A stretch of 8,487 nt of DNA from Anaerolineales bacterium (GCA_030642885.1 DAOWMX010000085.1:1-8487), one strand, 5' to 3'; numbered from the stretch's first letter, positions 1 through 6,282 are shown. The notes: generated by a model not told the origin, from the letters alone. Numbers and translations are program-made.

Positions 1-1127
1 ATGATAGACTCGCTCGTTGTGCTCAGCTTCCATCCTCCGGCGAGTTCCACTTCTCCAGGGATCGGTACTGCCACTTGAGCCTCTTCAATGAGTTGCGGTA
101 GACGGTCAAAAATTACGGGTGAGTCTGTGTGGGAAATGATAATTTCCTCACCCAAATCTCTCAACATCAGACCGGCAATCAGTGGGCGGGATGCTGGTCT
201 CGTTGGGTCGGATACGAACTGAAGCCCGCGCTCAATCGTATCGAAACTGACATCTCGAGCGGAGGGTTGGAGTTTCTTAATTGCCGATCGGAGCAATGCC
301 CGCTGCAGTGCAAGTGGTTTCGTTTCCATGGACTCGACTCGCAATAGGAGCGCGGATTCCCCCAGAGATTCGAACACGGACTCCCAGTCGCTGGCGACCA
401 TGTCCGTTAAAAGATCCACTTCGGCTGTCATAATGCGGGCAAGACGCAGAAGGATTTGCCGTATTCCCGGGTTGTAAGTTTCTAACAGGGGAAGGAGCTC
501 ATGGCGGATGCGGTTCCGAAAAAAAGTATGGTCCATATTGCTTGAGTCGATGACCGGCTCCAAACCCGCAGCTTGGCAATGGTCCTCAGTCTGACATCGG
601 TTCAAGGTTAACAAGGGGCGGATAAGCCGGATCCCCTGGGCATCTGGAATCCCAACCCATGAATCGAGCGACGTATCAGACAGCATGCCTCGCAACCCAG
701 AAGGACCTGTCCCGCGCAGGAAGTGCATTAGCACCGTCTCGACTTGATCATCTGCAGTGTGGCCTGTCGCGATCACATGCACATCGTTTTTCCTGGCCAC
801 GCGCACAAGAAAATTATAGCGGGCAAGCCGGGCTGCTTCCTCCAACGAAACGCCGGATCCCGCCTTCAGAGCGACATCTTGCTTCTCAATCTCGAAAGGG
901 AGTTTGTAGGATTGGGCGATGCTCTTTACATAGTCTGCTTCATCGGGACTCTCTTGCCGCAACCCATGGTCGAGGTGTGCACAGATCAGCGGAACCCCAA
1001 GGTGGTCCAAAGTGTCTAAAAGACAGAGGCTATCCGGCCCACCTGAAACACCGATCACGACCCGATCGCCGCGGTTCAAAAGTTGGTCCCTCTCAATAAA
1101 ATCGCTAACCTGCTCGTAACTCAGCAT
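1..1127 (-). CDS. tilS: tRNA(Ile)-lysidine synthetase TilS, 5' part (gene runs off the left edge)
   Basis: TilS is a cytoplasmic ATP-dependent ligase that joins lysine to C34 of the CAU-anticodon tRNA-Ile, so that it reads AUA and is charged with isoleucine. The frame opens at the ATG at 1127 and stays open for 375 codons to the window edge, so the stop is not visible. The N-terminal PP-loop ATPase motif SGGPDS is at residues 28-33, followed by the conserved HLDHGLR segment at 51-57 and TGHTADDQVET at 121-131, typical of the catalytic domain. Further on, a FFRNRIRHELLPLL segment matches the family's RNxxRH signature. The last visible residues (PGEVELAGGWKL) look like the start of the C-terminal region. 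TilS proteins are often about 430-470 residues, so perhaps 60-100 are missing. It is divergent from mreB. No Shine-Dalgarno is visible and the -10 box lies very close to the ATG. Identity is secure. Confidence 0.93.
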   Translation of the reverse strand, partial: MLSYEQVSDFIERDQLLNRGDRVVIGVSGGPDSLCLLDTLDHLGVPLICAHLDHGLRQESPDEADYVKSIAQSYKLPFEIEKQDVALKAGSGVSLEEAARLARYNFLVRVARKNDVHVIATGHTADDQVETVLMHFLRGTGPSGLRGMLSDTSLDSWVGIPDAQGIRLIRPLLTLNRCQTEDHCQAAGLEPVIDSSNMDHTFFRNRIRHELLPLLETYNPGIRQILLRLARIMTAEVDLLTDMVASDWESVFESLGESALLLRVESMETKPLALQRALLRSAIKKLQPSARDVSFDTIERGLQFVSDPTRPASRPLIAGLMLRDLGEEIIISHTDSPVIFDRLPQLIEEAQVAVPIPGEVELAGGWKLSTTSESI

Positions 1128-1137
1128 CGTAGGTGGG

Positions 1138-1146
1138 ATTATAGCA
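1138..1146 (-). promoter_or_regulatory. tilS promoter, extended -10
   Basis: On the minus strand a perfect TATAAT (1143 to 1138) is preceded by TGC, giving an extended -10. Only 10 bases separate the hexamer from the ATG at 1127. Transcription starting 6-8 bases past the -10 would leave a leader of only a few bases. At a 17-base spacing the -35 position reads TAGGCT, a poor match to TTGACA. Confidence 0.6.
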
Positions 1147-1151
1147 TTTGG

Positions 1152-1215
1152 ATGCAGGGCAGCCTAAAAATACCTAACATAACGTTCTAAAGAATGTGGT
1201 TCCTCGACCCTGCAT
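1152..1215. repeat. Long-spaced dyad in the tilS-mreB divergent promoter region
   Basis: ATGCAGGG at 1152-1159 and its exact reverse complement CCCTGCAT at 1208-1215 flank 48 bases. The dyad axis falls exactly on the centre of the palindrome AACGTT at 1181-1186. The right arm touches the extended -10 of mreB, and the left arm lies about 9 bases upstream of the tilS -10. It could be a two-half-site operator serving both promoters, or chance. No regulator is encoded next to it in the window. Confidence 0.35.
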
Positions 1216-1226
1216 GGTATAATCGC
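1212..1226 (+). promoter_or_regulatory. mreB operon promoter, extended -10
   Basis: TATAAT at 1218-1223 is preceded by TGG, an extended -10. The hexamer 17 bases upstream (1195-1200, TGTGGT) does not resemble a -35. A start near 1230 would give a leader of about 25 bases that includes the Shine-Dalgarno at 1241-1246. The 15-base block from GCATG to CGC is repeated almost exactly before minC. Confidence 0.7.
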
Positions 1227-1240
1227 AACTTAGTCCCAAT

Positions 1241-1246
1241 GGAGGA
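1241..1246 (+). promoter_or_regulatory. mreB ribosome binding site that fixes a TTG start
   Basis: GGAGGA lies 8 bases before the TTG at 1255. It is the strongest Shine-Dalgarno in the window. It supports the TTG start, because no ATG or GTG in frame lies at a suitable distance. Confidence 0.8.
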
Positions 1247-1254
1247 TTTCCGCT

Positions 1255-2316
1255 TTGGCGTTCAACCCACTTAACTGGCTCCTGGGCCTCTTCTCCCTCG
1301 ACATCGGAATTGACCTCGGCACTGCGAACACGCTGGTTAACGTGCGCGGGAAGGGGATCGTGATTAACGAGCCATCGTGGGTCGCGATTGAGAAGAAGAC
1401 CAAACGCACCCTGGCCGTTGGCGCGGAAGCGAAACAGATGGTGGGACGAACACCTGCGAATGTCGTCGCCATTCGCCCGTTGCGTGATGGCGTTATCTCT
1501 GAATTCGACATCACTGAAAGCATGCTCGAATACTTCATCGCCAAAGCCCATGAACAGAGTCTCGTGCCCGTCCCTCGCCCGCGCATCGTTGTGGGCATCC
1601 CCAGCGGTGCAACAGAAGTGGAGAAACGCGCTGTATACGATGCTGCCATGGCCGCGGGAGCGCGAGAGACCTACCTGATCGAAGAACCGACCGCGGCGGC
1701 ATTAGGCGCGGACCTCCCCATCGGGGAAATCCGTGGATCGATGATCGTGGATATCGGCGGAGGGACGACAGAAATGGCGGTTTATTCGATGGGTGGGATC
1801 GTTGTTTCCCGCTCACTTCGAGTTGCTGGCGACGAGCTGGATCAGGACATCATCAATTACATCCGCAATAAATACAACCTGCTGATCGGCGAACGTATGG
1901 CAGAGAGGGTGAAAATTACGATTGGATCTGCCTATCCTCTTAAAGAAGAACAAACCATTGGCGTGCGCGGAAGAAACCTTGTAAGCGGCTTGCCGGAGGC
2001 TATCGAAGTTTCATCCGTTGAAATTCGCGAGGCCTTGGCCGGATCGGTTAAGATCATCGTAGATACACTGAGGGACGCTATCGACGAAGTTCCACCTGAG
2101 CTTATTGCCGATCTCATGGAAGAAGGAATTGCTCTGGCAGGCGGTGGATCTCAGTTGCAGGGGTTGACTGATCGACTCTCTAACGAACTTCGCATGCGTG
2201 TATGGCTCACGGATGATCCTATGACCTGTGTAGCCCGCGGGGCTGGTTTAATCCTTGACGACTTCGACACACTTGGCCGCTTCCTCGTCGGCCTTGAGCG
2301 AACCCCCGGTTACTAA
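1255..2316 (+). CDS. mreB: Rod shape-determining protein MreB, actin-like
   Basis: MreB is the bacterial actin homologue. It polymerises with ATP on the inner face of the membrane and orients the elongation machinery. The 353-residue product shows the actin-fold phosphate-1 loop (GIDLGTANT, about 18-26), the phosphate-2 loop (VDIGGGTTE, 165-173), the EEPTAAA segment (143-149) near the catalytic site and the adenosine motif (ALAGGGSQL, 293-301). A short hydrophobic stretch before the fold (FNPLNWLLGLF, 3-13) could be a membrane-binding amphipathic helix, as reported for MreB elsewhere. Length is slightly above the usual 330-350. The start is TTG with a good Shine-Dalgarno and an extended -10 promoter upstream. 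The segment EEPTAAALGADLP differs from the common EEPMAAAIGAGLP, and the adenosine motif has S-Q where A-L is frequent. Neither breaks a catalytic residue. First gene of mreBCD-mrdA. Confidence 0.97.
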   Translation: MAFNPLNWLLGLFSLDIGIDLGTANTLVNVRGKGIVINEPSWVAIEKKTKRTLAVGAEAKQMVGRTPANVVAIRPLRDGVISEFDITESMLEYFIAKAHEQSLVPVPRPRIVVGIPSGATEVEKRAVYDAAMAAGARETYLIEEPTAAALGADLPIGEIRGSMIVDIGGGTTEMAVYSMGGIVVSRSLRVAGDELDQDIINYIRNKYNLLIGERMAERVKITIGSAYPLKEEQTIGVRGRNLVSGLPEAIEVSSVEIREALAGSVKIIVDTLRDAIDEVPPELIADLMEEGIALAGGGSQLQGLTDRLSNELRMRVWLTDDPMTCVARGAGLILDDFDTLGRFLVGLERTPGY

Positions 2317-2358
2317 TCAGCATTAGGATTTGTCCCTGGATCAAACGGGATCTGACTT

Positions 2359-3192
2359 ATGAGACGCTTACCCCCAAGAGTCATAATTGTATCTATCCTG
2401 CTCATGATCGCTCTCGGCTTGCTGATCCTGAATCTGAGCGGGTTCCTCCAACCTGTGCAAAACCTCGCAGCTCGTCCAATTATCGCAGTCCAAACCTGGT
2501 TCGCTCTCCGCTTCTCAGCCCTCCGAGACGTTCTTGCATCACCTCGTGACATGGCAACTTTGCGCGGCGATGTCAACCGCCTTGAAGCGGAGAACGCGCT
2601 GCTCCAACAAGAGATCATCGCGCTCCGCGAGCAAGCTGCGGAAGCTGATGTGCTTGCAGCGCTGCTCAACTATGCTCGCGCTCAGCCGCAAAGCCGATAC
2701 CTTGCCACGAATGTCATCGGGCGAGATGTGAGTCCCTTCATACGCTCAATCTTGATCGGAGGGGGATCTGACGCAGGAATCTCAAAAGGGATGCCAGTCG
2801 TAACTTCGCGCGGTCTAGTTGGCCGGGTTGTCGAAGTTTTCGCTACCTACTCCAGGGTGCAGCTGATAACCGACCCTGAAAATGCCGTCAATGTTAAGTT
2901 TCAGGAATCCCGAACTGAGGGGGTTCTCACCGCTCAATTGAACGGCGAACTCGTCGTTGATCTCATCGACTTGAACGCTGAACTCAGTCAAGGAGAACTC
3001 GTCCTAACCTCAGGGTTAGGTGGAAAATATCCGGCGGATATCCCGGTTGGAAGAATACTAAGCATCCACCATAGAGACTATGATCTTTTCCAACAGGCAA
3101 CTATTCAGTCCAGCGTTGAATTCGACCAGTTGGATATCGTCCTGGTTATCACCAATTTCCGTCCGCTGATTTTTGAGCAGCCAAACCAGTGA
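2359..3192 (+). CDS. mreC: Rod shape-determining protein MreC
   Basis: MreC is a bitopic membrane protein whose extracytoplasmic part binds and activates PBP2 in the elongasome. The 277-residue product has a short basic N-terminus (MRRLPPR), one transmembrane helix at about 8-28 and a heptad-rich coiled coil at about 64-98 (LRGDVNRLEAENALLQQEI). The remainder, about 110-268, is the beta-rich MreC domain: GISKGMPVVTSRGLVGRV, then LITDPENAVNV, TEGVLTAQLNGEL and GELVLTSGLGGKYPADIPVGRI, the usual MreC sequence landmarks. It begins 42 bases after mreB, with a modest GGGA Shine-Dalgarno at 2347-2350, 8 bases before the ATG. No terminator is visible in between, so co-transcription with mreB is expected. 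Length is normal for the family. Confidence 0.95.
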   Translation: MRRLPPRVIIVSILLMIALGLLILNLSGFLQPVQNLAARPIIAVQTWFALRFSALRDVLASPRDMATLRGDVNRLEAENALLQQEIIALREQAAEADVLAALLNYARAQPQSRYLATNVIGRDVSPFIRSILIGGGSDAGISKGMPVVTSRGLVGRVVEVFATYSRVQLITDPENAVNVKFQESRTEGVLTAQLNGELVVDLIDLNAELSQGELVLTSGLGGKYPADIPVGRILSIHHRDYDLFQQATIQSSVEFDQLDIVLVITNFRPLIFEQPNQ

Positions 3193-3193
3193 A

Positions 3194-3200
3194 AAGGTGA
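3194..3200 (+). promoter_or_regulatory. mreD ribosome binding site, TTG start
   Basis: AAGGTGA directly follows the mreC stop codon and ends 3 bases before the TTG at 3204. Spacing is tight but workable. The start is supported because the frame begins at once with a hydrophobic helix, and the next in-frame candidates would cut into it. Confidence 0.55.
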
Positions 3201-3203
3201 AGC

Positions 3204-3704
3204 TTGGCTTACATCCTTGGTATCCCACTTGTGATCCTGCTCGCCATCTTCCAATCAACCCTGCTTGGAACGTTCCAATTTCTTGAGGGGCGACCCGATC
3301 TCGTTCTTCTGGCTGTCATTGGGTGGGGATTAGCAGGAGGATCCGAGGAAGCGATGGTTTGGGGATTGGTTGGAGGTGTCGTTTTAGACATGCTCTCAGG
3401 TGTTCCCATCGGAACCACAAGCATCACGCTCATTCTCATTGCCATGCTTGTATCGCTTTATGAAGACCGGGTTTGGGAGGCCAATTTCCTGACGCCGTTA
3501 GGGATCACTCTCGTAGGTTCGCTGATTTTTCACATCATGAGTCTGGGGGTAATCATGCTCATGGGAAGAGAGATCGATTGGTTGTACATATTCTCGCGTG
3601 TGATCTTGCCGAGCACTTTCCTCAATCTCCTCCTGGCTATTCCATCCGCGCAAGCGTTTAAGGTACTCCGCAATCGGCTCTACCCACCAGAAGTTGAGAT
3701 TTAA
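3204..3704 (+). CDS. mreD: Rod shape-determining protein MreD
   Basis: MreD is a small polytopic membrane protein of the elongasome that works with MreC on PBP2. The 166-residue product is mostly hydrophobic, with about five or six membrane segments: roughly 4-24, 32-45, 50-64, 70-86, 96-121 and 128-153. Family landmarks are a QSTLLG motif in the first helix, the polar RPDLVLL segment at 30-36, and the glycine-rich GLVGGVVLDMLSGVPIG at 54-70, which corresponds to the conserved G-x-x-x-G-x-x-x-D segment of MreD. MreD diverges fast in sequence, so the call rests on this pattern together with size and position between mreC and mrdA. It starts with TTG 11 bases after mreC and ends 12 bases before mrdA. 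The short tail (RNRLYPPEVEI) is probably cytoplasmic. Confidence 0.92.
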   Translation: MAYILGIPLVILLAIFQSTLLGTFQFLEGRPDLVLLAVIGWGLAGGSEEAMVWGLVGGVVLDMLSGVPIGTTSITLILIAMLVSLYEDRVWEANFLTPLGITLVGSLIFHIMSLGVIMLMGREIDWLYIFSRVILPSTFLNLLLAIPSAQAFKVLRNRLYPPEVEI

Positions 3705-3716
3705 GGTTGTGATGGT

Positions 3717-5828
3717 ATGAATGAAAATCCAAGGTTGCACATCCCGGCCACACGGATCAGGATAACCTATGTCATCATCATCGTGATATTGCTGGTCTTC
3801 ATCGGGCGGCTGTTTAGCCTGCAAATCATTCAGGGAGAAGCATATCGAGAAATAGCAGATGAGAACCGCTTCGATGAAGTCAGCCTCCCGGCGCAGAGAG
3901 GCGTGATCTATGATCGAAACGATTTCCAGTTGGTCAGGAACATCCCGGAGTATCGGATTATGGTCACACCTGCGCTGCTTCCGGACAGTAAAGCCGAGCA
4001 AGAGTTGATTTACAAGCGAATCTCCGACTTAACTGGTGTACCTTTGGATCAGGAGGGCCCTCCAGCCGCCCCCTGCGTACCTGGCCGTGGTGTTCTACAA
4101 CTGGTCGATGAAGGTCTCACAAACCGGCCCTTTGACGCCTGGCCGATCGCCTGCGATGTTGACGAAACAGTTGCTAGAGTGCTGCGCGAGGAACAGATCG
4201 ACCTCCCGGGTGTAAGCGTAATCGCAGTGCCCGTCCGCGACTACACGACCGGCGAGCTTACTGCCGCCACAATCGGTTATTTGGGTCCGATCCCTGCCGG
4301 TCTTGCGGATTATTACGAGGAACAGGGATTCCTCAAGGAGCGAGACAAGATCGGTTACGCCGGCATCGAGGTTGGGTTCCTCGGGATGTATCAGGAAATC
4401 CTTGCCGGTCAGAATGGTCTCAAACTCGTAGAGCGCGATGTCGCCGGTCAGTACCTGCGGGATGTTGGGACATTTACTCAACCCATTCCCGGCAACAACA
4501 TGCGTCTGACTATCGACACTCGGCTGCAGGCAGCGGCCGAAACAGCATTGCGCAATCGAATGGATTTTATCAATCGCTACTACGGGGAAGAACGTACCCC
4601 ACTCGGCGTTGTCATCGCTATGAACCCGCAAACCGGAGAAATCCTGGCGATGGTCTCGCTTCCCACGTACGAGAACAATCGTTTCGCCCGCTTTATCCCA
4701 CAGGATTACTACCAACAACTGGAAGATGACACACGCGGCAGCCCACTGACGAATCATGCCATCGCCAGCGAGTTTCCTCCCGGTTCAACATTTAAAATGG
4801 TCACAGCCATTGGCGCCCTCAATGAAGAGGTGATCACACCCAGTCGCACATTATTCGATCCGGGCAAAATCACAATCGAGAATAAATATTTCCCACAAGA
4901 CCCAGGCAAGGCCAAGGATTTCGTCTGCTGGAACCGCGATGGGCATGGAGACGTCGACTTCGTACACGGGATCGCCTGGTCCTGCAATGTTTACTTCTAT
5001 AAGATCGGCGGCGGCTATCCTGGGGAAATCGAGGATGGCGGGCTTGGGGTGACAGGAATCAATAAATATGCTCCAGCGTTAGGTTATGGCGCCCCTCTGG
5101 GAATCGATCTCCCTGGTGAGGAGGACGGACTCATTCCCGACGAGGATTGGAAGCGCATCAATTTGGGTGAAAACTGGTCAACCGGGGATACCTACAATAC
5201 CGTGGTTGGCCAGGGCTTCGTAGCCGCAACCCCTCTTCAGGTGCTCACTTCAATCGCCACACTAGCAAATGGCGGTCGTGTAATGTGGCCACACATTGTG
5301 GATGAGATTCTTGATGGAGAAGGCAATATCATCCAGAGCTATGAACCCTGTGTGCTCTGGGATATTGGCGACGGGGTGCTCACCCCGTTGGAAGAGATCG
5401 GAGAAAACTGCCCAACAATGCCACCTGAACTTCGAGACCTCGTCCAGAACAGCCGCTCCGAAAGCCCAGATGTGCTGGTCGATCCAGCTGTGATCGAGTT
5501 TGCCCAAACAGGAATGCTCCTGGTCGTCACCGACCCAGACGGGACTGCACATGGTCGCGCCGACCTCGACACTATCTCCTCCGCCGGGAAAACCGGCACA
5601 GGTGAATTTTGTGACAAGGTGGTCTACCAGCAAGGGCTGTGTAAACCTGGTGAATGGCCCACCCACTCCTGGTACGTCGCCTATGCACCCTTCGAAAACC
5701 CTGAGATAGCAGTAATTGCTTTTGTTTATTACGGCGGTGAAGGAGCCGTTACCTCCGGCCCTATCGTAAGACAGGTGCTGGAAGCTTACTTCGAAATCAA
5801 ATCGATTGATGCCGCCCGCGCCCAATAA
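3717..5828 (+). CDS. mrdA: Penicillin-binding protein 2, elongasome transpeptidase
   Basis: This class B penicillin-binding protein cross-links peptidoglycan during lateral growth and pairs with RodA. The 703-residue product has a short cytoplasmic N-terminus, one transmembrane helix at about 15-36, and a PBP dimerisation (pedestal) region beginning with RGVIYDRND at 61-69. The transpeptidase domain follows from about 290. Active-site motifs are complete: SxxK as STFK (357-360, nucleophile S357), SxN as SCN (422-424) and KTG (625-627). GQGFVAATPLQ (498-508) is another class B landmark. It is longer than the 600-650 residues usual for PBP2. Extra sequence lies at about 110-150, 545-600 and just after KTG (632-645). 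All eight cysteines lie outside the membrane, in four nearby pairs: 120/146, 404/423, 545/565, 632/642. The ATG start has a weak AAGG at 3703-3706. Last gene before the non-coding gap. Confidence 0.96.
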   Translation: MNENPRLHIPATRIRITYVIIIVILLVFIGRLFSLQIIQGEAYREIADENRFDEVSLPAQRGVIYDRNDFQLVRNIPEYRIMVTPALLPDSKAEQELIYKRISDLTGVPLDQEGPPAAPCVPGRGVLQLVDEGLTNRPFDAWPIACDVDETVARVLREEQIDLPGVSVIAVPVRDYTTGELTAATIGYLGPIPAGLADYYEEQGFLKERDKIGYAGIEVGFLGMYQEILAGQNGLKLVERDVAGQYLRDVGTFTQPIPGNNMRLTIDTRLQAAAETALRNRMDFINRYYGEERTPLGVVIAMNPQTGEILAMVSLPTYENNRFARFIPQDYYQQLEDDTRGSPLTNHAIASEFPPGSTFKMVTAIGALNEEVITPSRTLFDPGKITIENKYFPQDPGKAKDFVCWNRDGHGDVDFVHGIAWSCNVYFYKIGGGYPGEIEDGGLGVTGINKYAPALGYGAPLGIDLPGEEDGLIPDEDWKRINLGENWSTGDTYNTVVGQGFVAATPLQVLTSIATLANGGRVMWPHIVDEILDGEGNIIQSYEPCVLWDIGDGVLTPLEEIGENCPTMPPELRDLVQNSRSESPDVLVDPAVIEFAQTGMLLVVTDPDGTAHGRADLDTISSAGKTGTGEFCDKVVYQQGLCKPGEWPTHSWYVAYAPFENPEIAVIAFVYYGGEGAVTSGPIVRQVLEAYFEIKSIDAARAQ

Positions 5829-5858
5829 TTCCATTCTTGGCTTCGAACCTAATCAATC

Positions 5859-6155
5859 CTATCTAGAGAGTGAGCGGCTTCGATACAACCAGAATGAAAG
5901 CTTTCCAATTAATGTCATTCTGAGGAGCCCTTCTTCTATCTGCCTCTCCCGTGCGATTGCTCCCTTTACATTATTGGTCGTCTCGTAAAAGACCAGGTGC
6001 ATGATTCTGTATTTACTTACATAGCCTGGAACCGAGCCGCTCCTATGTTCATTGATTCGCCGCTGAAAGGACTTTCCTCGAAGTAACATTATGTCTACAT
6101 TATGAGAAACAGATCTGGAACCCTTTACACGGGCGCGACGAAGAACCTCACCCAA
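5859..6155 (-). pseudogene. Remnant of a small GIY-YIG nuclease-like gene (UPF0213 type)
   Basis: A 98-codon minus-strand frame opening with TTG contains, at residues 31-73 (about 5937-6065), QRRINEH, PGYVSKYRI, HLVFYETT and AIARERQI. These match in order the second half of short single-domain GIY-YIG proteins, which usually read like LERRxxEH, PGFTxKY, LVYYE and AIxREKQIK. The N-terminal GIY...YIG strands are absent: before QRR the frame reads MLLRGKSF where LYxGVTNDL would be expected. The usual C-terminal tail (KxxLIxxxNPxWxDL) is also missing, since the similarity stops at the repeat-like sequence near 5928. No Shine-Dalgarno is seen. I therefore read it as truncated at both ends and inactive. 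The alternative is a spurious frame, but the ordered motif match makes that less likely. It runs antisense to the mrdA-minC direction. Confidence 0.5.
5890..5922. repeat. Small inverted repeat downstream of mrdA
   Basis: CAGAATGA at 5890-5897 pairs with TCATTCTG at 5915-5922 across 17 bases. The 10-bp palindrome GAAAGCTTTC (5896-5905) overlaps its left arm. The stem is AT-rich and followed by a C/T-rich stretch, not a T run, so it would be at best a weak terminator. It may instead be the edge of the repeat-like element that begins at about 5913. Confidence 0.4.
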
Positions 6156-6179
6156 CCACCGTGCTCTTTCAGGGTAACA
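5913..6179. repeat. Possible decayed dispersed intergenic repeat (MITE-like) around the GIY-YIG remnant
   Basis: The left edge TGTCATTCTGAGGAGC (5913-5928) and the right edge GCTCTTTCAGGGTAACA (6163-6179) are imperfect inverted copies: 12 of 16 positions agree with one single-base gap. Just inside the right edge is GCGACGAAGAACCTCACCC (6135-6153). From memory, these strings resemble a repeat found in many bacterial intergenic regions (TCATTCTGAGGAGC ... GCGACGAAGAATCTC), often mistranslated as small hypothetical proteins. There is only one copy in the window, so repetition itself is not shown. No obvious target-site duplication was found. Confidence 0.4.
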
Positions 6180-6256
6180 GAGAAACGATCGTTCTTTGCT
6201 TTACATAATGACTTTCCCATGCGGGCGTTGCAGGCTGCATAGCACCGAAAACCGTC

Positions 6257-6271
6257 GCATGCTATAATCGC
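6257..6271 (+). promoter_or_regulatory. minC operon promoter, extended -10
   Basis: TATAAT at 6263-6268 is preceded by TGC (extended -10). The 15-base block around it matches the mreB promoter at 14 positions. No -35 is recognisable at 16-18 bases. Initiation 6-8 bases downstream would leave a leader of about 7-9 bases before the ATG at 6283. An inverted repeat ATAGCA (6239-6244) / TGCTAT (6260-6265) overlaps the -10 and could be an operator. Confidence 0.7.
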
Positions 6272-6282
6272 CAATCGAGAGT

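Larger units (their letters stand above)
5829..6282. other. mrdA-minC intergenic region, 454 bp
   Basis: No intact gene is supported here. The region looks more AT-rich than the flanking genes. It contains a small hairpin (5890-5922), a decayed minus-strand GIY-YIG-like frame, repeat-like end sequences (5913-5928 and 6135-6179), a 10-bp palindrome AACGATCGTT at 6184-6193, a short inverted repeat TGCAG-G-CTGCA at 6229-6239, and the minC promoter at 6257-6271. I see no clear intrinsic terminator (GC-rich stem plus T run) after mrdA, so some read-through into minC cannot be excluded. Confidence 0.7.

Noticed and set aside
807..822. TATAAT on the minus strand within tilS
   Set aside because: It encodes part of the conserved RYNF segment of TilS and has no downstream start consistent with a second transcript.
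659..1099. Plus-strand open frames (146 and 91 codons) opposite tilS
   Set aside because: They lie antisense to the well-conserved TilS catalytic domain, have no family resemblance and no Shine-Dalgarno.
4095..4757. Minus-strand frame of 220 codons inside mrdA
   Set aside because: It is antisense to the PBP2 pedestal and early transpeptidase coding sequence, with composition explained by the PBP2 codons. No recognisable domain or start signal.
5262..5834. Minus-strand frame of 190 codons over the 3' end of mrdA
   Set aside because: Shadow of the PBP2 KTG region. No motif, and it ends arbitrarily within mrdA.
5806..5988. Plus-strand 60-codon frame crossing the mrdA stop
   Set aside because: It starts inside mrdA without a Shine-Dalgarno and reads through the repeat-like sequence (VILRSPSSICLSR), a typical spurious translation of such repeats.
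6184..6193. AACGATCGTT palindrome as a protein-binding site
   Set aside because: A single 10-bp palindrome with no second copy in the window and no positional link to the promoter; too weak to call.
6204..6209. CATAAT as a second minC promoter
   Set aside because: No extended -10, no -35 at a proper distance, and a much better -10 lies at 6263-6268.
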